Assembly: GCA_019137255.1 (NCBI GenBank)
Contig: WPDH01000111.1
Span: 62,001 to 126,000 of the forward strand
Length of the DNA stretch: 64,000 bases
Source: Corinectria fuckeliana
Taxonomy: Eukaryota > Ascomycota > Sordariomycetes > Hypocreales > Nectriaceae
Reading direction: 5' to 3'
Position numbers and translations under genes: made by a program
Part shown: positions 11,615 to 21,700 of the stretch, piece after piece
Layout: each line of letters opens with the position of its first letter
How positions within the stretch are numbered: position 1 is the stretch's first letter
Notes under the pieces: generated by a model
The model's database searches: none
What the model was told of the DNA's origin: nothing
What the model saw: the letters and a program-made list of their open reading frames with translations, nothing else

Positions 11615-12734
11615 ATGAGAGTTGCATGGGAGCGCTTAATACGCTTTGTCGCGACCGACGGACGGATCCTGTACGGAGAGCCGATCCTTCCCAGTCCGGA
11701 GTTTGATATAGGTGACACCACCGAGGAGACTGCTCTCCAGGCAAAGGTCATCGAAGGAAAAGACATATACGATACCACGGGCGCCACGCGCGTGACTCAA
11801 GAGATTGTTACTGTAAAGAAGCTGGTTGGACCACTGACCCCTTTGGATGTGCCAACACTACGATGTGTCGGGCTGAATTATGCGACGCACAGTCAGTCTT
11901 TGCCAATACTACTAGGGAGCATCCGATGCCAGATCTCGACGATGTGCTAACCAGAGGCTTTGCGCGTACAGTCAGAGAAGCTGGTCGAAAGCAACCGCCC
12001 TTTCCCTCCATCTTCTTCAAGCCATCCACGACTGTAATCGGCCACGGAGAAGGTGTGGTAATCCCCAAGATTGCGCAAGATGACCAGGCGGACTACGAAG
12101 GCGAGCTGGTAAGTGTTAAGCTGCGAGATGGACCAAGCCGCTGAGCTGGGTTTGCGCAATGGCTTACATGTCTTCAACTGCCGCAGGTGGTGGTGCTAGG
12201 AAAAGATGCAAAGGACGTCCCAGAATCCGATGCACTCGACTACGTTGCGGCGTACACGGCGGGAAACGACGTTTCATCCCGCAAATGGCAAAGGGACCCG
12301 TTGCTTGCTGGTGGCGTGCCGCAATGGGGCTTCTCCAAGGGCTTCGACACCTACGCTCCCCTCGGACCCGTCCTGGTCTCGGCCGGCCTGGTACCGGATC
12401 CTGCTCGGCTCCACCTCCAGACTGTTGTCGACGGAGAGGTGCGCCAAGACGCCGGTGTGGATGACCTTGTCTTCTCTATTCAACGGCTGATTGCCCATCT
12501 GTCTTCCGGAACGACCTTGCAGAAGGGCAGTGTCATTATGACGGGTACTCCAGGAGGTAATTATGATCTCCGTTCATTTGCTTTAAAAGTGGAAATGCCA
12601 GAAGCTAATTCGTTATTTGCATTCAAGGGGTTGGTGCTGGATTGAAGCCTCCCAAGTACCTTGTTCCCGGGACTACAGTGGAGGTGAAGATTTCAAAGAT
12701 AGGAACTCTGAGGAACACGGTTCAGTTCGCCTAG
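11615..12734 (+). CDS. Fumarylacetoacetate hydrolase (FAH) family protein, probable acylpyruvate hydrolase
   Basis: Four exons (11615-11891, 11972-12108, 12187-12556, 12628-12734) give 296 residues with all phases matching. FAH-fold signatures in order are CVGLNYATH (near 90), PSIFFKPSTTVIGHGEGVVIP, the metal-binding DYEGEL (split from VVVLGKDAK by intron 2), YTAGNDVSSRKWQ, GPVLVS and the closing MTGTPGGVGAG. The family hydrolyses C-C bonds in acylpyruvates or decarboxylates oxaloacetate. Beside gentisate 1,2-dioxygenase the expected substrate is maleylpyruvate or fumarylpyruvate, giving pyruvate plus maleate or fumarate. No signal peptide is seen, so it is probably cytosolic. Length and motifs are normal for the short FAH group. 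The exact substrate is inferred from neighbours. Confidence 0.88.
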
Positions 12735-13139
12735 ACAAATGAATGATAGTTTGACTACGATGAGAGATTTATAAAGAATAAAGGGCATTTTCTGTCCTAT
12801 AACTGTATCGGTCTTCCTGGATCCTGTCGGTGTGATGAGAGTAGATCGCGAATCACTATAATCAGTACGATTGCATCCCCGGCGACGCCTAGCATAACTA
12901 TGTTTCTATTCTCGGGGACACTGAGTATCAAATATTAAAAGTCCAAGTAAGTGGGCCTCCTATGGAGATTAAACTCGTCGCAGTATTCAGCTTCAACAAT
13001 TGTGATGGGCAAGGTACTTTCATATGCAAGACACCAATCACCAACTGGATTTCATCTAGGCTTGAACTTCTGGCTCGAAATGTGTTTTATTTCTACCAGC
13101 TACTACCTTCCAAGACTACGACAGCATGTTATGTCGTAA
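12735..13139. other. Intergenic between convergent genes
   Basis: Holds the 3' regions of the hydrolase and the FAD monooxygenase. No further gene is seen. Confidence 0.5.
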
Positions 13140-14851
13140 CTATATATTGTGCTTGGAATACTGCCCATTAGTGGCCCCCCTCTCGGCCGTCCAGGCCTTA
13201 CTCATCTCCTTCTCCGCGTCATATCCATATGTCCACAGCTGCGTCACCGGGTCGCTCCATTGGTTTGTGCTCTCAATGAAATACCTCCCTTCGACCTCGG
13301 CACGCATCCCGCGGTCTCGGGCTTGCTGCTCCGGTCCATCCGGGAAATGCCAAAGCTTCCCGTTTACCAGACTTGCGGCCTGCATGCCGTAGCTGCGGCT
13401 CATCCTCTCCTTTTCGAAAACACGAAGGGCATCGGGGACTTGGTCCCTGGAGTGAACGAGAGATAGTACCTCGGCCAGAGCAGCCCCATCCTCGACGGCC
13501 ATGGCGGCTCCTTGGGACATGTAAGGAACCATTGCGTGAGCCGCGTCGCCGAGGATGACGAGTTTCTGGCTCTTTGAGATCCAAGTAGGGAGTCGAGCGC
13601 CACTCAACAGCGGCCACTTGATGGTCTTGGTTACTAAATGGATAACCTTCTTGAGCCTGGTGCCCTACATTAGTATGTTCTCTTCTGCACAGCCAGCTAC
13701 TTTGAGATGCCGACTTACTTTGGATCCCAGCTTTCAAAATGGTCTCTCATATCCTCAACGGCGCTTTCAGGATTCCAAGTGCTTGGATCGGTGTGGTCTA
13801 CATGCGAGAGCACCATATTGAACGACTTTCCTCCAGCGATGCAGTACGTCATCACATGTCGGTCTTCTCCGATCCTAGTTCTCGACATTAGTATATGCCC
13901 TTGAAAAGCAACGGAAGCCACTGACCAGATATTGATGCCGGGTTTCTCCAACAGCCAAGCCGTATCGGGGTCAGCTTTCATCTGAGAAGCATCCACGACG
14001 GCTCGGTATGCCGCAAACCCTGTCTTGGTAGCAGGCTTATCTACTCCGCCGATGACAACGGGTCGGGCGACCGACTTTACGCCATCAGCGGCTACGACGA
14101 GATCCGCAGTATACTCTTTCCCGTCCTGCGTTTTGACTGATGGCGTGCTGTCGTCGTATTCGACGACCTTGCTATTGGTGATTACTCGCACGCCCACCTG
14201 GCTGGCAAGGCTGCATAGAGCACTGTGAAAGTCTGCGCGGTGGATAACAAAGTACGGAGCACCGTATGTCTCAGTGAAGTTTGGCACAAGTTTCGTATAG
14301 CCAATGGCGTTTCCATCTTCCCAGCGACGGAACGTCATGCTCTCCGGTTCCACAACCCGACCTTCGAAAAAGGGGCCGATGCCCCAGGAAAGGAGGAGAC
14401 GGGCGGAGTTTGGCGGGATCTGAATGCCCGCTCCGACCTAAGTGAAGGAACCACGTTATTAATGCAACACTCTCTCCTCCACGTCGGGTCTAAGACTCAC
14501 CTCTCCCAAGACGGCCGCTTGCTCCAAAACGGTCACCGCATGCCCACGACGCGCCAATGCAACTGCTGTAGCGAGACCGCCAAGTCCAGCTCCCACAATT
14601 ACGATACGTAGAGGGGTTATGGCTTTGGTCAGGGGCACATCCTGGTGATTCTGAGCGTTCCGATTCTGAGCGTTCCGTAGTTTCTCTAGCAGCCTTGCTG
14701 ATCGTGACGGGTACTCCACGTCCTATAAGATACACATGCCGTGTCAGGCTGGGATCGTTTTCTCCTCTCAGAACATTCAAGGGGAACGTACCTTCTCCAC
14801 CCCCACCACTCCGTTCGTCGCACGCACGTCTGGGCCGCGTAAGGCCGTCAT
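13140..14851 (-). CDS. FAD-dependent aromatic monooxygenase (salicylate hydroxylase-like)
   Basis: A group A flavoprotein hydroxylase that uses NAD(P)H and O2 to hydroxylate an aromatic acid. Four exons (14851-14792, 14722-14501, 14437-13719, 13656-13140) give 505 residues in phase. The last acceptor was chosen as caccag because only it keeps the frame (WDPK-LKKVIHLV). The FAD dinucleotide-binding motif is VIVGAGLGGLATAVAL near residue 45. The DG motif is VVAADGVKS. The second FAD motif is LGDAAHAMVPYMSQGAAMAVEDG. The N-terminal 40 residues are a charged extension. The gene is divergent from gentisate 1,2-dioxygenase, which suggests it makes gentisate, for example by 5-hydroxylation of salicylate or 6-hydroxylation of 3-hydroxybenzoate. 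The regiochemistry cannot be read from sequence. Confidence 0.88.
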
Positions 14852-15215
14852 AATCGGTGGTAGTGAATATGAGTTTACAAGTAATAATATGAGTTGAATA
14901 CCTTGAACGAAGCCTTACTGTCTATCGCACAGACAACATTGGCAAGTCATTAATAATACGTGCGATACTCTTAGCCGCCGGAGCCTCCCGCCGTTCCCCC
15001 GGCTCCCGGAATAGTCTCACTAAGCAAAGGCGGAGAAATGGCACATTCGCCGGGGGTACATCGGAATGCTCCCCTTAGCCTCACAGCCCAAAGAGATACA
15101 AAGCTATGACGAATAGGTGCAAGTCCGTGTTGGAGACACGCCTCGATTAACATTGAATTAAAAGCCAATAAGTTATTCTTTAATCACGTTTGACCATAAG
15201 TCGACCAGATATCCA
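14852..15215. promoter_or_regulatory. Divergent promoter of monooxygenase and gentisate dioxygenase
   Basis: A 364-base shared promoter. It contains a GC-rich block (14971-15080) with several CCGG/CGG cores inside otherwise AT-richer DNA, and one copy of the candidate cluster motif at 15063-15074. No TATA box is obvious. Confidence 0.5.
15063..15074. promoter_or_regulatory. Candidate cluster motif, copy 3
   Basis: GGAATGCTCCCC, preceded by C (so CGG), about 140 bases upstream of the gentisate dioxygenase start. The distance is close to that of copy 2 from the hydrolase start. Confidence 0.35.
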
Positions 15216-16477
15216 ATGTCAGTGACAATGACGGCTACTACAAGCAATGGCGACGGAGCCAAGCTCAACGGCCGAGAAAAGGTCCCTGCCGAAGAAATCA
15301 CCACCCAAGAGGAGCTTCTCCAGGCCCTCGAGTCTACCAAAACGGCTCCTCTTTGGGCTCAGATGCAACGACTGAACCCCCCGGCGCCAAACCCCAGAAC
15401 CGTGCCACATCTTTGGGCTTATGACGAAATCAGGCCCTATCTTTTGCGAGCCGGATCTCTCATTACGGAGAAACAAGCTGAGAGACGCGTTCTGATGCTT
15501 TCTAACCCAGCCCGAGGTATGCCTGGTTCTTCTCTGAGGATATCACATCTATGACCTGTTTGATGCAATCTGCTCTGACTTATACGGTTATACTGACTGG
15601 CCTTTCTTGTTGCAGAGGCCCCTTATACTACAGATACCTTGTATGCCGGCCTACAGCTCGTCCAGCCACGAGAAACGGCGCCAGCGCACCGTCACACAGC
15701 TTTCGCCTGTCGGTTCATCATCGAAGGTCAAGGCGGATTCACGGCTGTGCATGGGCAGCGCGTGCCGATGCATCCTCGTGATGTGATTGTCACTCCTACC
15801 TGGAACTGGCACGATCATGGAAAGAAAGGGGCTGACGAAGAGGGTGGCGATGATAAGCCAGTTATCTGGCTTGACGGACTCGATTTGCCCAACTTTGTGC
15901 ATTTTCCAATCCACTTCGTCGAGCACTTTGCCAAGGCTCGATACCCGGCTGATGATGCTGATGAGTCGCCCATCTTGTTTCCTTGGGCAAAGATGCAAGC
16001 CAGACTCGACGCTATCAAGGCTGATTGGGGTTCTGCGGCCTATCTTAAGGAGGATGGTAGAGAAAGTGAGTTAAGTTCCGACTTCAATCATCCACTCTGG
16101 ATGCCTTCTCGTTGTCAGACATGGCACAGCTATGTCGTTCCCAATTGTATCTAACCCGTTTACTTCCTGCAGTTGGCCGGGTTATTGGCGCATCAGCCGA
16201 AAAGCTCGAGGCAGGCTGCCAATCCCCTTCCATTCGCGAGACAGCATCCTCAGTATATCACGTCATTGAGGGATCGGGCCACTCCAAGATCGGCGACTCG
16301 TCACTGTCATGGAAGCAGGGCGATACGTTCTGCATCCCAGCCTGGCATCTGTATCAGCATTTCGCAGATGGAAGCGGAAAAGTCTTCCTCTACCGCTTTG
16401 ATGACAAACCTATGCTAAACGCTCTTGGATTCTACCGTGTCGAAGGCGTTGATGTTGAGAAGTATGTTTCGGACTGA
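15216..16477 (+). CDS. Gentisate 1,2-dioxygenase
   Basis: A ring-cleaving cupin enzyme: gentisate + O2 to maleylpyruvate, Fe(II)-dependent, cytosolic. Three exons (15216-15516, 15616-16065, 16173-16477) give 351 residues, the usual length of this family. The N-terminal cupin holds the metal-ligand segment PAHRHTAFA and the partner TWNWHDHG about 45 residues later. The C-terminal cupin is seen as SSVYHVIEGSGHSKIG and GDTFCIPAWHLYQHF. Other family phrases are LWAYDEIRPYLLRAG, VIWLDGLDLPNFVHFP and FLYRFDDKPMLNALG. It is the key enzyme of the gentisate branch and sits between its presumed supplier (the FAD monooxygenase) and the aldehyde dehydrogenase. A salicylate 1,2-dioxygenase activity is possible, since the two activities occur in the same family. 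Confidence 0.93.
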
Positions 16478-16806
16478 GTGGAACGATCAAGAGATATTTT
16501 ATTACTTGTATTTGGAAAACACCCCAACTCTCGCTTAGCAATATAAATCACAGTCTCTGCCTCATAAAGTCCGTATCAATTGAGGTGTGATGTGTTCCCA
16601 GTCATGTAGCTCCGGCCCCAACAGAATTGCGTTACAGCATCTATCTTGCTTTAAGCAGAAGAACTGCATCATGCCATGTCCTGATTCGTTCGTTCGTTCA
16701 GTAGGATGACCCTGTGAGCTAATGGCACTGTTCACTTTTGACATGGGAGAGAATGCTTCTTGTACGGTAGAGATATATGAGTAGGTAGAAAAAAGAACTT
16801 CTTATA

Positions 16807-18484
16807 CTATGGATTCAAGATGACTGTCTGTGTCTGCATAAACTCCTTAAGTCCCCACTCGGCACCAAATCGTCCAAAGCCACTTGATTTGTTTCCCCCG
16901 TGGGGCAGAGTCGCCTCATCGTGAATGGTCGATGCGTTGACATGAACAGCGCCGACATCAAGCCTCTTGGCCAACCCAAGGGCGTGATGATGGTCACGCG
17001 TCCAGACAGCAGCTGAGAGGCCGTGGTCACTGCTGTTAACTATTTCAACCGCTTCGTCTTCACCAGACACGACAACAACACCTAGCATAGGCCCAAATGC
17101 CTCGGCGGAGAAGAACTCCATCGACGGATGAAGGTCCTCAATAATCGACACCGGAATCACCTGGGTGCTAGAGTGGTCTTCTGAGAAACTACCCGAAGAC
17201 AGTATACTTGCTCCCTTGGCTGCAGCGTCGGCAAAGAAGCTCTGCGCTTTTTCAGCGCTTTTGGAGGATATGACTTTGTAGGACACTCCATGCGATTTGT
17301 GAAAAGCCTTCCGCAGCTCATCCTTGAAGGTTTGCGCAACTTCCTGCGCTACGAGGACCAGATCTGTCGACATGCAAATCTGTCCTCCCTGAGCAGAAAG
17401 AACAGTGTTAGCTTTGCTAATTCCAACGTATAGTATAGACAAACTAACATTCAGTGTTGCACCATGGATGACCGCTTCTGCGGCCTTGGCAACATCCCCA
17501 TCCGGCAGAATGATGGAACAGTTCTTTCCACCCAGTTCGAGAAGCACCGGCTTGAGGGCCTGTCCAGCCATCTTGGCGATAATCTGACCAACGGCGGTTG
17601 AGCCAGTGAAATTGACCTTCCTGACCTTGGGGTGTTTGATCAGTATACCGACAACTTCTGCTGCATCCTCAGGTCGGTGTAGTATGAGGTTAACAACCCC
17701 GGATGGAAATCCCGCGTCGATGAACAACTGAGCAATGAAATGATGGCATCTAGGACTCAGTTCAGAACCCTATGAAGTCAGCGATGATATTCCACAATCA
17801 AATCAGGGACGAATCAGCTTAACGTACTTTCAGAATAGCTGTGTTTCCCGTTGCAACTGGAGCTATCACGGCGCGAAATCCCAGAATGAGCGGGCTATTC
17901 CAAGGGGCAATACCGAGAACCACTCCCAATGGGCGATTGAAGACGAATCCGTAGGACTCCTCATGTTGCGTATGTGGAATAGAGCCACTCGTCGCATTTG
18001 ACGTAATTAGTGAGGCATTCTCTTCTATCAAGGCGATGCTATCCGTGACGTTTTGAGCTGCCCAGCCTTCGGAGCAATGAATCTCATTTTGTATGAGTGC
18101 CTTCGCGTCATTTTCGCGTTGAGATAGAGTCTAGTCGATTAGACCGGGAAATTAGTAAAGCTTTTCTTCATGTTGCGCCACTCTTTTTAGTTAAGAGGGA
18201 AGACGAACTTGAGCCAACTGTAGAAGCAGGCGTCGACGCTCCCATGGGGAGGTTTGTGACCATTTGGCAAAGGCATTGCTACTACTCTCGACAGCTTTGT
18301 AGCTGTCTGAAGCAGACGCACCCTGGAAATAGCAGGTAGGAGACGATTCGTGAATTCTGGTTCCCGATGCATTGAAGATAGGCACTCCATCAATCAGGAG
18401 CGGAACCTGGACAGTCCCAACAAGTGTAGTTTGAGGAATCTGGACCGTCTCAAGGGCCGACGGTTCGGGGACTGTCGACTCCAT
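16807..18484 (-). CDS. NAD(P)-dependent aldehyde dehydrogenase, aromatic aldehyde type
   Basis: Oxidises an aldehyde to the acid. Four exons (18484-18209, 18130-17828, 17769-17449, 17388-16807) give 493 residues. Intron 3 is exactly 60 bases and has no stop, so it could be missed as coding; removing it restores the conserved GATLN-GGQICMS junction. Family signatures are GIAPWNSPLILGFRA (near 145), NFTGSTAVGQIIAK, catalytic Glu in LELGGKN, catalytic Cys in GQICMS, and the C-terminal GGNKSSGFGRFG. The closest recalled groups are vanillin and salicylaldehyde dehydrogenases. In the cluster it would take hydroxybenzaldehydes released by the carotenoid oxygenase and pass acids to the hydroxylase. 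No targeting signal is seen. The cluster role is inferred. Confidence 0.88.
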
Positions 18485-18737
18485 TGTAGGGTTGTGTTGC
18501 GAATGGTAGGCCAAGGAAGCTGGGATGAGGTGAAAACCGTACAGGAGAAGAGATATCTAAAAAGCTTCCTCCGCTATACGCTGGTGGAGTCTAAGGCGGG
18601 GTGCAGCTGTCTAGTTGCCGGGCTTGTTTGTAAAATCCTAGCTGTTAAATACTACGGGTCTCGGTTGCAAAGAGCAGAGATGAGATGGGGAACCTTCGGG
18701 TGTACAGCCGGAAGGGTAGACTAGCAAGGTGGAGATG

Positions 18738-18777
18738 GCGGGGAGCGGGAGCGGGAGCGGAGGCGGAGGCGGGGAAG
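18738..18777. repeat. GGGAGC/GGAGGC short tandem repeat
   Basis: A purine-rich run of six-base units (GGGAGC three times, then GGAGGC-like units) on the plus strand, 250-290 bases upstream of the aldehyde dehydrogenase start. It may be promoter sequence or simple slippage. Confidence 0.6.
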
Positions 18778-18980
18778 AGCAAGCGTAGAGCCAGGAGTGA
18801 GGAGTCGTTTCGGCATCACGGTTACGTTACGCAGCCGATGAGATACCCCCTGAGTCCGTCGTCAGGCACACCGGCATTGAAGGTGTATGTCTCACAGGCG
18901 AGTGCTATGCGGGTTGAAGGTGGGAATGAAGATGCATCAAGACAAAAGGTAGACAGAGAATTGCAAGTGACACGAATCAA

Positions 18981-19181
18981 GAGTTGTGCTATTCGGGCTG
19001 TATATCACATACTACGTGATTGTTTGGGCTTTCACTCTCCTGAGACAGTCTCGCTATCAATGATGATAGAGCAGTAAGGGAATCAGGGGGTCAGAGCATT
19101 AAATAAAGCATTAGGGAATCATGACTGCGATAAAGCGAATGATATGGTAAGTGTGAGGTTACAACCCGAATAGCACAACCC
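18981..19181 (+). mobile_element. Complete hAT-type MITE with 8-base target duplications
   Basis: A 201-base element. The left end reads GAGTTGTGCTATTCGGGCTG; the right end, complemented, reads GGGTTGTGCTATTCGGGTTG. These are near-identical terminal inverted repeats of at least 20 bases. Directly outside both ends is the same octamer CGAATCAA (18973-18980 and 19182-19189). Eight-base target duplications with this kind of inverted end are typical of hAT transposons. The element has no coding capacity, so it is a non-autonomous derivative. Its internal phrase TCTCGCTATCAAT recurs at about 41796 and, inverted, at about 50030, so the family is dispersed. It lies between the 3' end of the MFS gene and the promoter of the aldehyde dehydrogenase gene. 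Confidence 0.85.
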
Positions 19182-19282
19182 CGAATCAAAAGATTCTCAC
19201 TCAATTTAGGAGCCAGGACTTGATATTGGCGAAGCTGACTTGAAGTATAAATGGCATACTATGGGCTTCTGACTGTTGAAGC

Positions 19283-21217
19283 CTACGATGCGCCGCTCAG
19301 CGGCCCAATAACCCGTAGGAGGATTTTCTGATAAGCCTCCCGCGCCTGACGTCCAAAGAAATAAACAGGAATAGCTAGTAGCATGGATAAGCTGACCACC
19401 ATGAACATGATCATGTAGACCTGGATCCAGCCCTGCGAGTCGACCCAGTCAACTGCCACGTACAGAAAGAGAAACGCTACAAGATTCTTAGTGACATTTA
19501 TGGCAACGAGAATCTCCTGGGCAAAGATCGGATAAGAATCCATAAGATATGTCATGGCAATGTTGGGAGCGTAGACCGTCCCAAAGGAAACTGAGGAGAC
19601 ACTGTTAGTATCTGAGCTGTCCGTTGCTGAGAGAAACCTACCCATGCCGAATCCAACTGCAATAGCGGCCCAATGAAGCGATCTGTCGCACGCAACCGCG
19701 ATGATGATACACCCGATCGGTGCAACAAGGCAGCCCGGTGCGAGGGACTTTAGACGCTGCTCGGGAACAAAAACGCCGTTGTTTCGTACGATACACTTGG
19801 CAGTGATCACGTCACAGATGTATCCGCCGCCGTAGCAAGCAAGAACGAATCCGATGAAAGCTGCCACCTGCATGAGTCCCACACTGCTGTCAGGAAAGAG
19901 ATAAGGCGGCGCAACGAGAAGAGACGGAAAGGCAAAGCTAAGGGGATAAGTAAGTGGTTACCAAAGCGCGTCTTCTTTCGGAGCTTACATCAATATGATT
20001 TGCGATGCGAGCGCGCTCCCGTAGACAAGAATGGCCCATAGAACAGGAATGCAGCATAAGAACACGAAAGGCAGAGCGAAGGCTTTGGAGAGGCTCGCCA
20101 CGCGATTGTATCGGATGAATGATGTCCAGACTTGGATGTATGAAACCCTGACGGGCCCATTGCAGACTTCTCCGCGTTCAAAATGGTCAGAATGAGTCTT
20201 TTCGCTGCGGGTGAATATAGCGCCCAGCTCCTTTTTGGCAGTATTGCTGGAACCTTGGCGAGAGTCTGGTGTCGGAGGGGCAGGCAAAGGGGGTCGAATG
20301 AAGGACGATTCTGGATAGAGGAAGAATATGGCGACGAGATCAAACCCTGCGAGAGCAGCGCAGAGCCAGGAAAAGTCTCGCCATGTTCCAGGGCTGCTTT
20401 CAACCATGAACCCACCAATCAACGGCCCTATTGCTGAGCCGCAGGAGATGAGGACCACGTATCTGAATCACAGAAAACGTCATCAGCGTTGGCTCACCAC
20501 AGTAGGCTAGGGCGATATACGTACATGGACATCATAGCCCCTCGTTCGTGAAGATAAAACATGTCCGATATGACCCCCGGCACGATGCTCTGAGTCAAAT
20601 GCATTAGTATAATGTACCTTGGGAACTGTGTGACCCCTCCTGGGCCGTCTTCCCTGGCTGCCGGGTGTGTTTGTTCGACCTTACCTCACCAGCTGCTGAA
20701 GCAAATCCGGAAATGCACCGAGCGGCAAGTATCTGAGCGAATGTTGGGGCCTTGGCAGTCCAGATCAGAACCGCAAACAGGATTGCCATCGCGACGAGCA
20801 TGACCGGCCGCTTGCCGTATTTGACCGAGAAAGGAACCCAGAACATGTTGCCAATGCCGAGGAGAAGGAAGTTGAACTGTACCAGGCAGATGAAAGTCAG
20901 CGTTGTGGAACTAGAATGCACCAGCCAGCAGCCCGGGGTTTTCTCACCGTCATCAAAGCGTTGACTTCCGAGGCCGTCTTCTGGAACTGCATCTGAAGCA
21001 GGACTGTAGCAACCGAAAGGCCGGAGCCAGCAAAGTTGGCCACAAAGTTGAAGAATGCCACGGCGATCAGGGCGAGGATCTTGACCCATCTCGGCCAGCG
21101 TAATGGGTCCTTCTCGTCGTCCGACGGCGGGGGCCAGAGTCCCAAGCTGTGATGATGCTTGGAGTCGGCATCTAGAACGACGTTCTCCGTAATGAACAAT
21201 ATCCCGTTGTCGGCCAT
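19283..21217 (-). CDS. Major facilitator superfamily transporter
   Basis: A plasma-membrane permease, presumably importing or exporting an aromatic compound. Six exons (21217-20948, 20876-20685, 20589-20525, 20462-19989, 19937-19642, 19590-19283) keep phase and give 534 residues with about 12 hydrophobic segments. Signatures are a cytosolic DPLRWPRWVK N-terminal segment, NMFWVPFSVKYGKRPVM (MFS motif A region, loop 2-3), ARCISGFASAAGESIVPGVISDMF and LHERGAMMS, ISCGSAIGPLIGGF, and a long central loop of about 80 residues with charged residues. This layout fits the drug:H+ antiporter-like group rather than sugar porters. It is divergent from the carotenoid oxygenase with 483 bases between starts, so it is probably co-regulated with it. 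The substrate is unknown. Confidence 0.85.
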
Positions 21218-21700
21218 GGTCGCGGTGAGGTGTGCAGGCAACGGTGCCGTAGGACAGGCTTGAAGTTGGTTCAACACGGTCGAGAGCAGATGCTGCGGAT
21301 ATAACCTGTCCCTCTAGAAGAGCACATGATCTCTGTCAACGCACTAAGGCGCGAGACTAGTTGCGCTCCGGAGCCAGCCCGCAGGTTCCCCACGGGGTAC
21401 CTGCGGATCTACCCGGAGGCTTGATCGTGGACTTCCAGGACATGGAGACTCTGCAAGGCACCGTCATCCTCCCTCGTATCTTGCATACCGCGTAGTGGCT
21501 TGCGCGTCATTGCGCGTCACCAATCGAGGTGGAGCTATTTGCAAGTATTCCTCCGGGCCCCCGGGGCATCGCCGGGAGCGTCCCGGTGAATACCACCTTA
21601 AGTACCCCGGTTTGGAACTAGCCCAATAGCGCTTTTGTTCCACCCACCACCGCATGATCATCTTGGCATTCCTGCTTTCGACATTATTCCATCATTCACC
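21218..21700. promoter_or_regulatory. Divergent promoter of MFS gene and carotenoid oxygenase
   Basis: The promoter is GC-rich with many CCGG/CGG cores (for example CTCCGGAG near 21367, CCTCCGGG near 21551 and CGCCGGGAG near 21570). These resemble the GC blocks in the other two divergent promoters, but no exact copy of the GG(G/A)ATGC(T/C)(T/C)CCC motif was found here. Confidence 0.4.

Noticed and set aside
17389..17448. 60-base segment of the aldehyde dehydrogenase read as coding
   Set aside because: It is open in frame, but begins GTTAGT and ends CTCAG, and removing it joins conserved family residues before the catalytic GQICMS. It was treated as an intron.
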